Of a stretch of DNA of 64,000 nt, positions 34,693-46,946 are shown piece by piece. Below the pieces are notes generated by a model that did no database searches, had not been told where the DNA came from, and saw only the letters and a list, made by a program, of their open reading frames with translations. How positions within the stretch are numbered: the stretch's first letter is position 1; each line of letters starts with the position of its first letter. A program made the translations under genes and the position numbers. This stretch comes from Melieria omissa (taxonomy: Eukaryota > Arthropoda > Insecta > Diptera > Ulidiidae). The stretch is taken from contig OZ020269.1 of the NCBI GenBank assembly GCA_963971225.1, positions 78,034,450 to 78,098,449 of the forward strand, written 5' to 3'.

Positions 34693-34871
34693 TTAAGTTT
34701 TGAATATCTGTGAGTATTTAGAGAGGCTTACTGGATTTTCGACCTTTAATTTGTAAAGTCGGTGCATGGATGATAGATTCAGGCTGGCAGGCAAATATTT
34801 AATATCATGTATCACGTCGACTGTAGTGGCTATCATACGAAGGGAAACTTTAAATATTTTTTTTAACTTCA
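34693..34871 (-). pseudogene. Multicopy ORF of unknown function, middle part
   Basis: Continuation of the ORF at 22770-23650. Minus strand reads VSLRMIATTVDVIHDIKYL, NLSSMHRLYKL and VSLSKYSQIFK. Removing the P-like insertion with one GTTTGAAT gives KLKFKPPKID in frame, joining this piece to the 3' part. One small frameshift lies just upstream of the junction. Confidence 0.6.
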
Positions 34872-35916
34872 TATTCTACCAGTGGCGTATTCAGGGGGGA
34901 TTAGGGGGATAGGTCCCCCCTTGTTTGGCTATGATTTTCAGACAAGGTTTGGTAAATTGGCTGTATTGAGATAAGAAGTCAGCATGAAGATTTTCCTTTC
35001 GGTAAAGTTGCTCTACGCAAAATCTTTAGCTTTACTAAATTCAAATCTATGTCTTCAAGAAAAATTCGCCGCTTGCACTTTTTGTTTGATTCCAGCTGGG
35101 ATCAAAAGGGATTATTTTTTCGCTTGACGGTATAGTTAGTGAACAACCAATTGGTCGAAAGTTTTAAATACTTCTTTTGACTTTTTGTAAAACGATATAA
35201 TTTCAGGTAATTTTTTCACCAACATATCCTGGTTATGATTAAAAGTGCTCAAAGAGGCATCTTCCACAATAAGAAATTGTTTACTTAGTGTGTGCTTTTC
35301 ACAGGACATACATGGCTAAATATGGCTGTCGCTAAACCCACTTTTCTCATATATCTCTTATAGGTATTAACGGGTTTTTTCTTGATTACAACGTTACGTT
35401 CTTAGCGAGCGGTTTTGTCACCGACATAACGAAAAATTGGTCTGCCTGTTGTGTAACTCTACAGATTATCAAGAGACTCTCCATTCGACTTATAAACACC
35501 ACTCAAAATTGAAATACCAAAATATGCCTGAATATCAACAACGCTTATCCATGCACCGCCAAAAACTCGCAAACCTTAACCATTATGATTTTGTTAGTTA
35601 TTATCTTTAACATTAGTCTTTATTGGCATCTTGCTGACACACGACTTCAAGTATAGCGAGTTATACTAACTTTAGTTGAAATTAAATAATTGGCCCATAC
35701 TTTTCCGTTAAGTTCAGGAGGCCCATTATCCATAAAGAGGTTTTGTCTATAAAAACAGTTCAAAACTTTCATTCCAGAGACGTAATCTCATGGCATTTTC
35801 TTTATGTGTTGCGTTGAATTTCCATACAATTTGTATATGGGTGAAATTTCACCCGAACGTCGCCCACGTAACTTTTTTTATAATTTCCGTTATAATGAAA
35901 TAATCAATATGTTGTA

Positions 35917-38230
35917 CAGTGGCGGACAAAACTGTTCACAAAAAAAATTAAATTTCACAAAATGTTAAATTCGCGGGTACTTGTTTGGAGTATAACAATC
36001 GTAGTTTGCCACATTTTTACTTCAAGCTAGCATGTTATACCATGATAAGTTTAGCTGTTTATATTTTCTGCAAAATACCGTTTTCTAAAGAAATATTTGC
36101 AGGCACGTGTGAACAGTTTTGTCCGCGATCGGTCAAAGCTATGTATTAGAGCATTTGTCTCGACAATCGCTATTAGTTCTATTCGGAACCGCGTTGGTGT
36201 ATTGAGAAGATAAATAATATATAACATTATGCTCCAAAAAACTTTTCAAAGTACATAACTTCTAATTAATTTTGCTGATTTGAAAAAGGTCAAGGTTGTT
36301 TGCAGAATTTAAAGAAAATTTTTGCAAAAGACATTGAAAGTAGTTTCACCTATCGGAAATTTGCTGGAAAACACAAAATATCAATCGGTGTAGCTAAAAA
36401 AATTAAAGACTGCTGTAATATAACACCCAGATCGAGCAAAAATGGTCGCAAGAAAAAGTAGTTTCCGGTGGTTCAGCGTGTTGTTCGCAGATTGATTTTA
36501 ACTGTTGCCACTAACACTGCTGCAGAGATCGCAAAAGTACTACAAGCTGATTAATGTATACAAGTCACCACTAGAACCGTCCAAAATACATTAAACGAAA
36601 GCGGATTTGTAGCCAAGATCAAAACATAAAAAAACATTGTTGACTGGTCGTCATCGCAAGGTCAGGTTGGCATTTGCTAAGAAGTACGCAATGACTCCCG
36701 TTGATGACTCGCGGAGAATAACTTGGTAGGATGAAACAAAAATTCATCGTTTGGGGTCTGACGGTAAACGTTACACTTGGGAAGACAAGCAAATTGAAGT
36801 CCCAAACTGCAATATAGAACAAACTCTAAAGTTTGGAAGTTGTTTCTCTTATAGCATGCGGTTGTTTCCGTGGAAGTGATGTCGGAATTTTGCGCCGTAT
36901 CAAAAGTAGAATGATGGTAAGCGACTTTATTACGATTTGAGAGGACTCCTACCTACTAAGTTTAGATATCTTTTATAAAAAGCCGGGTCACGAAAAAATT
37001 TTTGTGCAGGACAACGATCTAAAACATACAGCCAGAGCCACCAAAGAGTGGATAGCCGAAAACGGCATACACATTTTTGATTGGCCACCCCAATTACCGG
37101 ACTTAAACCCCATAGAACATTAGTGGTTTGTAGATTTTCAAGAATTTTTTTCTCAGAAAATATAAAAGATATTCAATTTTTGTTTTCTGCCATATATTTA
37201 TACATATTTCATGTATACAAAATAATTTTTACTGTTGCCATACACAAAAATTACGGCTTCCAGAGCGAGTTGAAACTAAATCGTTTCCAGCGCAGAGGAA
37301 AACGGTAGACCTGATTGCAGCTGTCTCGGAAGTCTAAAACAAAAAACAAAAATTTTTTTAGAATCTGTGTAACGTCAGATATCGTGTGAACTACGGAAAA
37401 GTAAAAATATTGAAATTTAGAAAAGTTATGCAAATTAAAAAAAAAAATGTGATTTGAGGGTTTTTTTTCCAAAGTAAATGTTGGATTAAGAAAAAACTAC
37501 TTATTGTATAGACACAATTTTAGACAGTACGATAGCGACATGTATGTAGAATATTCAGTTAAAATTTGAAGCAAATCGGCTTAGTAGAACTTGAGATATT
37601 ATGTCTACCAGTTTGAAAAACATGGTTTCGAGAAAAAGAGGATTTAAGTTTTGGGTTAAGATAATTTTTCGGTCGGCGCGCCGATTTTGACATCCCATAA
37701 CTTTCGGAATTTTCGAGATATTGGAAAAATACTTTCACAGTTTGAATTCTAAATACGTTGAGATTATGAAAATGTAATAAAAAAAATTTCGAATTTTTGA
37801 AGCCGTCACTGCGGAAGACAGTGACAGTTAAAGAGAAAAATTATGCCCAAAAAGACTTTCCAAAGGATATTGACAGATTATGGGAAAAAACTTCACCAGC
37901 GTGGTTGGTAATACCCTCAAAAATACTACACAATCTAGTACAAAGCATGCCGAATCATTATAAAGGCCCGCGGAGACCACCCAAAATATTAAAGATAATA
38001 TCAATCGATTTTTGCTTATATGCGTCAAAACTGTTCACACCACTTTTGTTGAATTTTAGTGTTTCTTTATTTATTATTATATAATTATAATATTTTGTTT
38101 GTTGTTTTTCAGTAAACAAAATATTCAATTTTAAAACTGTACTTAAATTTTTGTTTTTGTTGTTAAAAAGTAAAAAATTTGATAAACTTTCTAACTTATG
38201 AAAATTCGTGAACAGTTTTGTCCGCCACTG
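35917..38230 (+). mobile_element. Tc1-like transposon relic
   Basis: TA flanks (35915-35916, 38231-38232) and TIR CAGTGGCGGACAAAACTGTT. Plus-strand frames read DGKRYTWEDKQIE (near 36760), DNDLKHTARATKEWI (near 37010) and DWPPQLPDLNPIEH (near 37080), the Tc1 catalytic region. The C-terminal segment resumes at about 37800 (KEKNYAQKDFPKDIDRLWEK). About 660 bp of unrelated sequence between 37140 and 37800 therefore looks like a further insertion, with no clear ends. Many stops. Confidence 0.88.
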
Positions 38231-38323
38231 TAGATAATTTCTAAAACTTATATTGGTTTGCTTCAAATACAAGAAACCTTAATCATTTTGATAAATATAT
38301 AGGAAAGTTATAGCATCCCAAAG

Positions 38324-38790
38324 TTGAAAATGGGTGAAAAATCACCCGAACGACGGATTAGGGTTAATGCAATTTTTGCCGAAGATGTTGGGTCAGAAGT
38401 TGCTAAAAGTTTGGGAAAACTTGCTAATTTTTACGAACCCTTTGTGCAAGGCGAAAATTTTGTTGTTGAAGTTATGGAAATGGAAAAGTTATGGAAATTG
38501 TTCCTAAAACGACTAAACCTTGCTTTAAAAGATGTTATTGAAGCATTACAGCATTGTGATGAAGTCTCTTTTCCTAACTTGCACAAATTGCTCAGCATTT
38601 TAGCTACTCTGCTAAAGCGCCTGAAAACTTATCTTCGCAACAGTATTGGACAGGTATTTACTTAATAAGGGTGTGATATAACAATTAAACATTTTTTTAA
38701 TTTGTTGTTTTTTTTATTTCAATCAAGGAACGCCTGAATGGTTTATATGGCGTTCAAACTGATGACTTAAACGTGTTTAATGTGCTTAAA
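38324..38790 (+). pseudogene. hAT transposase C-terminal relic, with intron
   Basis: The frame starts near MGEKSPERRI and reads ALKDVIEALQHCDEVSFPNL, KLLSILATLLKRLKTYLRNS and IGQ at 38653. An intron (GTATTT...TTCAATCAAG, 38654-38729) joins IGQ to ERLNGLYGV, the usual end of this transposase type. The PVxTATxERSFS segment expected between LSILATL and KRLKTYLR is deleted. It is the only coding remnant of the hAT at 34880-41067. Confidence 0.75.
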
Positions 38791-39304
38791 CAAGTTAAAT
38801 GAACAAAACCAGTTCGAAAACCTGTTTATTCACATGCAATTGTTGTTGGAAATTAAACGTGTTAAACCATTTAACAAGTTTTGAACGAGTTTAGTGCAGG
38901 GTTGTATCCGAAAGCTTTTTATGAAAAAGCTTTTTTACCAACGAAACACAACTATTCATGTATGAAACACATCCCTTAAAATTCAGCTGTAATTTATCAA
39001 AACAAAACCAAACAAAAATTGAAAATTTCAAAAATTTGAAATGAACGAAAAAAATTTTTTTGCTCGTACCATAGTATAATAATAAAGTAGTCTAATAAAG
39101 TAGTTTCTAATGTATTTCTATTTTGTTTACAAAAATTGGCAGAAAATTTTATGAACAGAGTTTTGAAAATATTTTGTGTCAAATCAATATGAGTTTATGT
39201 TTTCTGTTGACAAATTTTGTACAACAAAATGAAATATTGTGAAAGAAATTTCAAAAAATTTGTACTCAAAAGAGGGGAGAGTTCAGGTTAGACTACTTTA
39301 TAAT

Positions 39305-40457
39305 CAAGGTTGATAGAAAACAAGGTTACGACATCAATGACAGGAAATTTGAAGTTTTCACCAGTGACGTAGTACGAATTGTTTCAAATTGTCAAGGAAC
39401 AGTGGGACGAGTACGACCTTTTACAAAATTCATATTTCCAAAAAAAAAGATTATATGAAGTGCATATGAAGTTATTTATTTCGTTTCATTGTATTTAATA
39501 TATCTGTGGCCGTAAGGAATAACAGCCAAAGTCGATTTTATGAAGTTTTCAGGAGAGCACTTCTAATTTTTGATTTTGCTTTAGCTTTAACCAGATAAAT
39601 TTTCGATTTTTGGGCGTAAAACATTCATTTTATGAGCAAAAGCCATAGAATTTTGTGTAGTAGTACATTTGAATACGACGTTGGTAATAACTCAATTTTG
39701 TCCTAACTCGACTTTGGCTGTTATTCCTTACGGCCACAGATATACACATACATACTCAGTTATCAATTGTTGAAAGCGATTTAGATAGAGGTTAGGCAAA
39801 TTTGGCCTCTCTGTGTTACCAATATAACACTCTTGCTATTCAATAAAATTATATATATATTATTCAAAATACTATTTTTCAATATTTTATATCAATTCAT
39901 ATTTTAATAGCTTCATCAATAGTATTTTTTAAATTAAAAGCGATCAGGTTTTCTGTAGATGATTCCCATTTTAACTTGGAAAATAGTCCTCCTCATCGAA
40001 TTCTTATAGTAATGAAATTCATACTATCGCGTCCACAAAAATTCCCAAATACGTCTTTTGAGAACCTCAAAAAAATGCAGAGCGTGTGGATCTGCGGATT
40101 ACTCAAAATGTAAAAATGCCGTTGGCCAATCAAATTTTTCATAACAAATGAAAATAATTTTAAGGTGCCCAATTGACATAGGATTCAAATTTAATTTTTA
40201 GTTTTTTTTTCAAGATGAGGAAAAATTCAAGGAGAAGCAAGATTTTGTTTAAGCAAAATTCTGCACATGTCATTGCAGAATTGGCAGAAATTGATTAAAC
40301 TGTCAAAAAGTATGTGTATAAACGTGTTTTCGGTCTTAAAAAGGAATATACGTACGAATAATAAAAATAAAGTATTACACTCTGAAATGGTCACCTTATA
40401 AATTTTCACCAGTGACGTCATCAGCCGGATGTCGTAATCTTTATTTTATCATTCTTG
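39305..40457 (-). mobile_element. P-like (THAP) element copy 2
   Basis: Exact 8-bp TSD TTTATAAT (39297-39304, 40458-40465). Ends CAAGGTTGATAGAAAACAAG and CAAGAATGATAAAATAAAG both continue into TTACGACATC. Without the MITE at 39504-39739 it is about 915 bp. Minus-strand THAP-like remnants lie near 39945-40100. It is inverted relative to copy 1's left end. Confidence 0.9.
39504..39739. mobile_element. 236-bp MITE with 35-bp TIR
   Basis: Ends CTGTGGCCGTAAGGAATAAC continue through AGCCAAAGTCGA and are matched inverted at the right end. TAT/ATA flanks are too AT-rich to fix the TSD. A related, diverged element lies at 43429-43807. Confidence 0.85.
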
Positions 40458-41075
40458 TTTATAATTATACTATGGCTCGTACTACTTTCATTCCATTCAT
40501 CGCCTTTTTATGGCATCTGAATACAAGGCGTCTAATATTTGGACGAAGGTGAGTATTTTGCCGTGGATTGTGAAATATGCGCCAATATTTCGCTCGAATC
40601 ATGCTCGCAGCACTTCAGTTCACAAAAATATTTATTTGTTGTTTGTAAACAAACAGCTGTCAAATTGAACTTCATTGAGCAGTCTGGACGGTCGTCATCA
40701 ACAAAAAGCTCTTTTTACTTAAACTAGTTTAAATGAGTCAGTTTGAACGCCATATTAGCGATGTTGGCAGTACACATAATGAACGGCAGAAGAAGTGATC
40801 GATAAAATGTGTACTAAGCAACGAAGGCTTGATTTTATTTTGTAATATACTATTAACTACAAAAATTAGATTTTTATACAATTTCATGTATGTTATATGA
40901 TTTTGCTTTGAGAAAAAAAGCATTTAAAACAAATAAACACAAAAGTTAAGGCGTAAAAAATTGTTGAGAAAAAGAGTAAACCATGTTGAAAAAAGTATAA
41001 AAATATGTTGAATAATTCTTCCAATATCCCCCCCTCCCCCCTTCATGAAATCCTGGATACGCCACTGTATTCTAC

Positions 41076-41310
41076 CGTAGCTAAGATAGATTAGTGGCGG
41101 GAGTATGCAAAACGTGCAAAATGCATACCCTGATAACATTACCGTCAATTTGCAACGAATATTTCATGGAGTTTTCACGATTTCTCTTACGTTACAAAAA
41201 ACAAAACGTTACGTCCAACTCTCTCATGGCATTTGCTTCTGCAAATATCAAATGGCTTATAAGCTCTAGCTCTTTCAGTGTTCCCAGAGAGCATTTTTTT
41301 TATTTCATTT
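41076..41310 (-). pseudogene. Multicopy ORF of unknown function, 5' part
   Basis: Minus strand reads RKRNRENSMKYSLQIDGNVI then RVCILHVLHTP. This fits the upstream part of the ORF continued at 34693-34871 across the hAT TSD. Stops are present near the junction, so the link is weaker here than at the P-like junction. Confidence 0.4.
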
Positions 41311-41779
41311 TTGGTGTCATCTCTAAAACTTTTTCAGTTTGAGAAACTTTTTCAGTCTGAGAATCAATACTAGAAGATTAACTTGATAAATTAAAATCTG
41401 GGTCTTTTATCGAATCGTAAATTTAAATTTTTGCTCTCGATACTTAACTTTTGTTCACTTCGTAGAACCCGTTTCCAAAACAAAAGATGAATTGGAAGAA
41501 TTGCTTATTGTTCTATAAACAATTTTAAGTATTGAAAATTACAAAAATGTATAACATTTGAAGAAACTTACGATTTTTTCTCCTTAATTCAGAATCTGGT
41601 TAATAAATAAACTATATTGAAAAATGTACTCGAAAACGCGGCAAAAGCGAAATACAGCAAGTATGCCGACAAAAGTGTATGTTCACGGACAAAATACATG
41701 AAAATCCTTGCTAGCCAGTGGGTGTTCAAGGATATATACAAATTTTACTTGCCAAGATTGCCACATTTTTAATATACTA
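41311..41779. other. AT-rich non-coding stretch
   Basis: No ORF, TIR pair or RNA gene recognised. Confidence 0.4.
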
Positions 41780-42685
41780 CATGGGCTGAAAAGTCTTTGG
41801 CCTGACATAGAGATGGCGCCAAAAATTAAGAATTATTGTGTTGTACATGGAAAACCATCCTTAACTTAGATTCTGTCAAAGTTTCATGACATTTGGTTGA
41901 CTCGTTTTCAAGTTATTGCTTTCGAAGTGACGCTACCTCTGAATTTTTGTAAACAATGGAAAAAAGTGAATTTCGTGTTTTGATAAAACATTGCTATTTG
42001 ATGGGCAAAAATACAGTGGAAACAAAAGTATGGCTTGATAAATGTTATAATACATCTGCTCCACCAAATTCAACTATCAAGTATTGGTTTGCTGAGTTTC
42101 GTCGTGACCGTACGAGCACCAGTGATGCACCGCGTTCAGGGAGGCCAAATGAGGCAGTTAATCCGGAAAACATCCAAAAAATCACGGACCTTGTGTTAAA
42201 TGATCGCAAAATAAAATTGAGTGAGATAGCTAACATCATAGGCATCTCAAAGGAACGCGTTGGTCATATCATTCATGAACATTTACACATGCGGAAGCTG
42301 TGCGCGCGATGGGTGCCGCGTTTGCTGACAATTGACCAAAAAGCACCAGCTCATTCTGCTCGCGATACGACCGAAAAATTAGAGGAATTACGCTACGAAG
42401 TCGTCAAACACCCACCATATTCACCAAATTTAGCACCCAGCGACTATTTCCTCTTTCCCAGGTTGAAAAATTGGCTCGCCGGAAAAAGATTTTACTCAAA
42501 TGAGGAGGTCGAGTTGGAAACAAACGCCTATTTTGAAGAGCTTCACGCGGACCACTATAAGAAAGGCATCGAAATGTTGGAAGACCGTTACACTAAATGC
42601 ATTACTCTAAATGGAGATTATGTCGAAGATTAAAATCATTTTTGCACTAAAAATATCGTTTTTTCATTGTCAGGCCAAAGACTAG
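41780..42685 (+). mobile_element. Mariner (cecropia/SETMAR-like) with internal deletion
   Basis: The ends share AGTCTTTGGCCTGACA in inverted orientation (41791, 42671). The ORF 41956-42633 (225 aa, no stop) reads MEKSEFRVLIKHCYLMGKNT, STIKYWFAEFRRDRTSTSDA and MRKLCARWVPRLLTIDQK. It then fuses in frame to APAHSARDTTEKL, PYSPNLAPSDYFLFPRLKNW and the normal C-terminus. About 120 residues with the first two catalytic aspartates are lost, although the DNA-binding domain and the PSDY end stay open. Confidence 0.92.
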
Positions 42686-42837
42686 AGACAAAATTCAGAT
42701 TTTTAAATTCCCTACATTTAAGTAAAAATTAAAAATCTGTCCTTTTTCCCTACATCGCAAATTTAAATCTGAATTTCCCTACATGTATCCTTTTTTCCCT
42801 ACGGTTAGCATCACTGGTTAAAATATATCACTTTTAA

Positions 42838-43320
42838 CCCTTTACACGGTACAGTTGCAACCAATCGTAAATTTGCCCGTAATTTCGGAAGAAATTATCA
42901 AAACGACTCTTTTTTGCTATTTTACAAATATGCAACGTTCCTTTTTTCAAATAATGGCATTAAAAGTGGGAAAAAGTACCTAAATTTTACTTGACAGCAC
43001 TTTTTTTTACCGTTTTAGCGAAAAGTTGCACACATTTATTTTCGTGAAACAAAAGTGATTAAAAATTATTAATAAAATACACACAAACACTTTGCGCAAA
43101 ATACAAAGTAGGACTTAATTTAAAATTTTCAAAAATTTTAAATTAAACACATTAAAATAAAAAACAAGTTTTAATGTTTTGGTGCAGATGTGCAACCAAA
43201 TGTTTTTTACAAAAAACCTTCCAAAATTAAATATTTCTAAAAATTAGTAATTTAGGTATATGTACTATATATCTAAAAAACAACATTTGATGAAAAAATT
43301 CGCTGTTGCCGTGTAAAGGG
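42838..43320. mobile_element. piggyBac-type MITE (483 bp)
   Basis: TTAA at 42834-42837 and 43321-43324; TIR CCCTTTACACGG at both ends. Non-coding. Confidence 0.88.
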
Positions 43321-43428
43321 TTAAATCAATCACCACTGCAATACACTTTGACAGCGACCTGTGCGCATCGACCTAACTCAACTTAATGACTCACTTTTGA
43401 ACAATTTTCAATATTCATTGTTTTGAAA

Positions 43429-43807
43429 TAACAACCTAAGTCTACTTAGACAGTAGTTTTTTCAAATTCAAATTTGGATTAAGGACTTAAGTTGAAATAA
43501 TATTAAAAAAAATCAATTTTTTGTTTGAAAAAAGAGCTTAACTGAATTTATGATTTTCCTAAGTTAATATTGTAATTTGGAATAACAGCTTAACTCAAAA
43601 TAGGAGAACGAAATGTTTTCTTCATTTTGGGAAATAACGACTTAAGTTTATTTAGGCAATAATGAAAAAATAACGTTTCTAATTGGTGTACTCCTAAATT
43701 AAGTTAGGCGGTTATTCCAAACTAAAAATATAGAATCATAAAACGCTTAACTTGAGTTGGGAAATTAAAGTCGAAAAATTATGAATTGGGCTGTTATTCC
43801 AAAACAG
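43429..43807. mobile_element. Degenerate MITE related to that at 39504
   Basis: TTTTGAAATAACAACCTAAG at the left and, inverted, TTTTGGAATAACAGCCCAA at the right. Internal pieces repeat ACTTAAGTT and TTATTCCAA. No clear TSD. Confidence 0.5.
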
Positions 43808-43844
43808 CCATTTAAAACAATAAACTTAAGCTATTTGGTTTTAA

Positions 43845-44126
43845 CCCTCAATCACCCACCCCTATTAAAATCACGTATCTACCCACCCTGAGTCCCCGGG
43901 ACTCACATATTTTGTTTACGAAATAATGCAACATCTGTTAAATTTGTTTGGTTTTTTATTTATCTGCAGGCCATATTAAGACCTCTTGTTGCAGATCTAA
44001 TTCCATATCTTTACATAACTCTAGCTGTACGCCGTCAAGCTGGACGCCAAAGCACAAAAACGAAACCTGTACCAACTTATTAAAGTTTGTAGTGAATCCC
44101 TTGGACTCAGGGTGGGCGATTGAGGG
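43845..44126. mobile_element. piggyBac-type MITE (282 bp)
   Basis: TTAA at 43841-43844 and 44127-44130; TIR CCCTCAATCACCCACCC against CCCTCAATCGCCCACCC. Near both ends the ACTCAGGG/CCCTGAGT motif recurs. Non-coding. Confidence 0.9.
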
Positions 44127-44130
44127 TTAA

Positions 44131-45243
44131 ATGGATAACTTCTGTCCTAAGAAAGATAGAAACATGAAAAATTGACAGAAAATAGATTTAGACACGCTGA
44201 ACTCGATGGCAAAACAGAAACTGAATTTTGTCCTAACTCGAGTTAGGCCATTATGGTTTGTGGCCACTGATTTTTGTCCTTGAACAATTTCATTGCTGTT
44301 CTAGAACTGTGAATTGCGGCATTTTCCTGCTGAAAAATAAATTCAGACCCATAAAATTCTTCTGATTCAATTAATTTTACGTTTACAAGTTCGCAGTAAA
44401 TGTAGAAGTTAATTTTTTCAGAAACCCACGCAAATTAAGTCGTACCATACATGGCAATGCCGGACTAAACCACTATATCACCACCTGATTATGTCCGGTT
44501 CATATGGACTTCCTTTTCAACCAACTTATAGATCTAAAAGCATTAAAAGCCGTCAGTACTACCTAAAATTAACACCAAACAAAACTGTTTACAATTGTTC
44601 ACGCCTCTAAGTAGCTTTTTCGCGAATTCCATTCTCTTGTGTTTAAGACCATCAAAGGGGGTTTTTGAGGCGCTTAGTGTAAACATTGCGGTTTGAATTT
44701 TGTCAAATTTTTCTAGGATCAATCTCCGTCGACATTTTTTTTATTTTTTATTCCCAATGCTATTATCACACGTTTTGCCCTACGATAACTTTCATGGTTC
44801 GGTTAAATCTTACGTTTTCCCCATTTTCCTTTTTAATAGTACAACAATTTACTATATCTGCTTTTAAAGGCATAACTTACTTCAAATCACTTATGTTTTT
44901 GTTTCACTGATCAATTTAAATCGGTTTATGTGAACTGCTACATTTCAACTCTGAGAAAACACTAGTCGCTTGGAATGTTTTGCACGATCACGCAAACTAT
45001 AAAAGAGTGCATAACGGTACCACTGCCGTTACTTACGGAAAACTATGGAAATGTATACTACAACCACAGATCACAACTCATCATATAGATGTCCAGCGGC
45101 CAAGAAAAAAATGTGTCGAAAAGTTCGACAAATTTGGCCTCCGATAAGAGCTTTTTGGCCTCTAATGTCACTCACACAAACACCGCTTCACACGCATTGT
45201 GCTCTGTTTTGAGATACAGAAATATGTGATTTTTAGTCAAAAC
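44131..45243. other. Non-coding stretch
   Basis: Contains a lone GTCCTAACTCGAGTTAGGCC palindrome near 44228 related to the MITEs above. No gene seen. Confidence 0.4.
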
Positions 45244-45246
45244 GAC

Positions 45247-46605
45247 GCACAATGGGGTAAACATGCCAAAAACCCGCGCATTGCCTATTTTATGCTGTAG
45301 AATCTAAACGGTTAGAGATAAATACCTCAAATTTAGACATCTCCTTCAAAACTCTTCAGACATTGGCCCACCATAATTTTATTGTATTTACTGTACCGTG
45401 CACCGGCACCCGACAGTCGGCAATTGGGCACTTTTAAAATCTTCATTAGTAAGAAACAAAACCAAAGTTAAAGTATTTAAATCGACCCAAACTGACTTAT
45501 GAATACTCTAGATTGTAGCCACGCCCCGATTTTTCGCCTCCTTTCATAAAATACCCACATAAAATACAATCATGTAGGGTAATTCGTATTTAAACAAAAA
45601 CCATTTGATACGGGTTGATACGGCTCATAACGGGTTAATGGGGAGTACCACGCCCACTTACCGTTATAAATAACCACAAAAGGGCAGATGACGTTGGTAA
45701 GTATATAAATATAATAAATTTTCCCAATTTAACCAAGTATGCTTATATGGCAACCATACTTAAAAGTGGGCGTTCCATGCCCATTTTTACGTCAGAGTTT
45801 AATCACGTCACTCGTAAATTCCGCACAAAGTTTTATTGAAATTAATTGCCTTTTTCAAGAATCATCCTGCGTACCCGCCGAAAAAATTGATACAAAATAT
45901 TTTTTTTAGCATATTTATTAATTCAGGTGATAAACCCATCTATTTTTACTTTATTTATTTTCTTTAATACTATATATATGCATCAAGTGTTATAAACGTA
46001 CCGACCCATACGCGCGTTAAAAAGTTTTCAGTTCATATATATTTGTTTTCTTACTAAGAGAAGTGAATAAATGTCCAAAAATCTAACCATTCCGCAGCTT
46101 TCCGCAGACAAGTTGGGTATCATTTTTTTATGAAGGTTCCTTCTTACCTTCCTTAAAGATTTTCGATTATCCATGATTATCCATAAAAGTTATACACCAC
46201 GAAAGTAGGACATTTTCCTAAAAAAATCGTCGTTTTTGCCCAAACTTTGAGAACTGATATCTTTACAAGAAAATGTGCCATGGAAAAGAATTATATGTCA
46301 AATTAAATGTAGGAATATGCTTATTATATGTACCAAAAATTATTTGATTATATTAAAAAATAACGATTTAATTGACATTTCAGCATCACCATCAAAAAAG
46401 TAGCATCGACAAAATGAAATTGAATATAAAAACACCCAACTTTGAATAGCTATACAGCAGCCATTTTCGGTCCAATTTACATGCAAAAAGCATTTTCTGA
46501 TTGCTACATGCATGTAGATTACTAAAAATCCAAAAAAAAAGGTAGGCCCGTAACTTTAAGATTCGCCGTAATGCGCGGCTTTTCGGCATGTTTACCCCAT
46601 TGTGC
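45247..46605. mobile_element. TIR element with 3-bp TSD, copy B (uninterrupted)
   Basis: GAC flanks both ends (45244-45246, 46606-46608). TIR GCACAATGGGGTAAAC at both ends. It aligns inverted with copy A (26735-30754) over its whole length. No ORF or transposase motif recognised in 1,359 bp. Confidence 0.9.
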
Positions 46606-46639
46606 GACGCTTGTCTGTTATCACACCTTTTAAGCAGCC

Positions 46640-46725
46640 AGTCGGGATTGAGTGTTGATGGTTAAACGCGTAAGCGGGAGTGTCTCGGACGACAAGTTCG
46701 CGGTTCGATCCTTACTGTAGCTGCT
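46640..46725 (+). repeat. tRNA-like / SINE-like segment
   Basis: Contains GGTTCGATCC, close to the Pol III B box, about 40 bases after TGATGGTTAAACGCG, which resembles an A box. A T-rich tail follows. The T-stem does not pair, so it is not a working tRNA. A tRNA-derived SINE head is possible. Confidence 0.3.
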
Positions 46726-46946
46726 AAGATTTTGATGACTTTTTTTAATAATATTTTTTTTACGACCCGTGAGAACAATATAAATGAAAAATTTATTTGG
46801 TTTGATTAGTAAATTGTTTGGTTTTGGAGACACATATAATTGTTCGCAAGTTGTAAAATCAAGCAACCAAGCGCAGCATACGGTTACAAACAACCATACA
46901 GCAAAAAGATTCGGTTGATGATGACAGGCGCTCATGGGCGTACCTA

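Larger units (their letters stand above)
34880..41067 (+). mobile_element. hAT element (ZMYM/TTF-type), expanded by insertions
   Basis: 8-bp TSD TATTCTAC (34872-34879, 41068-41075). Ends are CAGTGGCGTATTCAGG and, inverted, CAGTGGCGTATCCAGG. It contains a plus-strand hAT dimerisation relic (38324-38790). Nested inside are a Tc1-like element (35917-38230), P-like copy 2 (39305-40457) and a MITE. The sequence from 34932 to 35914 is mostly noncoding or unreadable on both strands. Confidence 0.88.

Noticed and set aside
35846..35861. GGGTGAAATTTCACCC palindrome and its near copy at 38325 as TIRs of one element
   Set aside because: The two copies are in the same orientation, and the Tc1 and hAT boundaries already explain the region.
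46640..46725. A functional tRNA gene
   Set aside because: The B box is present but the T-stem and acceptor stem do not pair.
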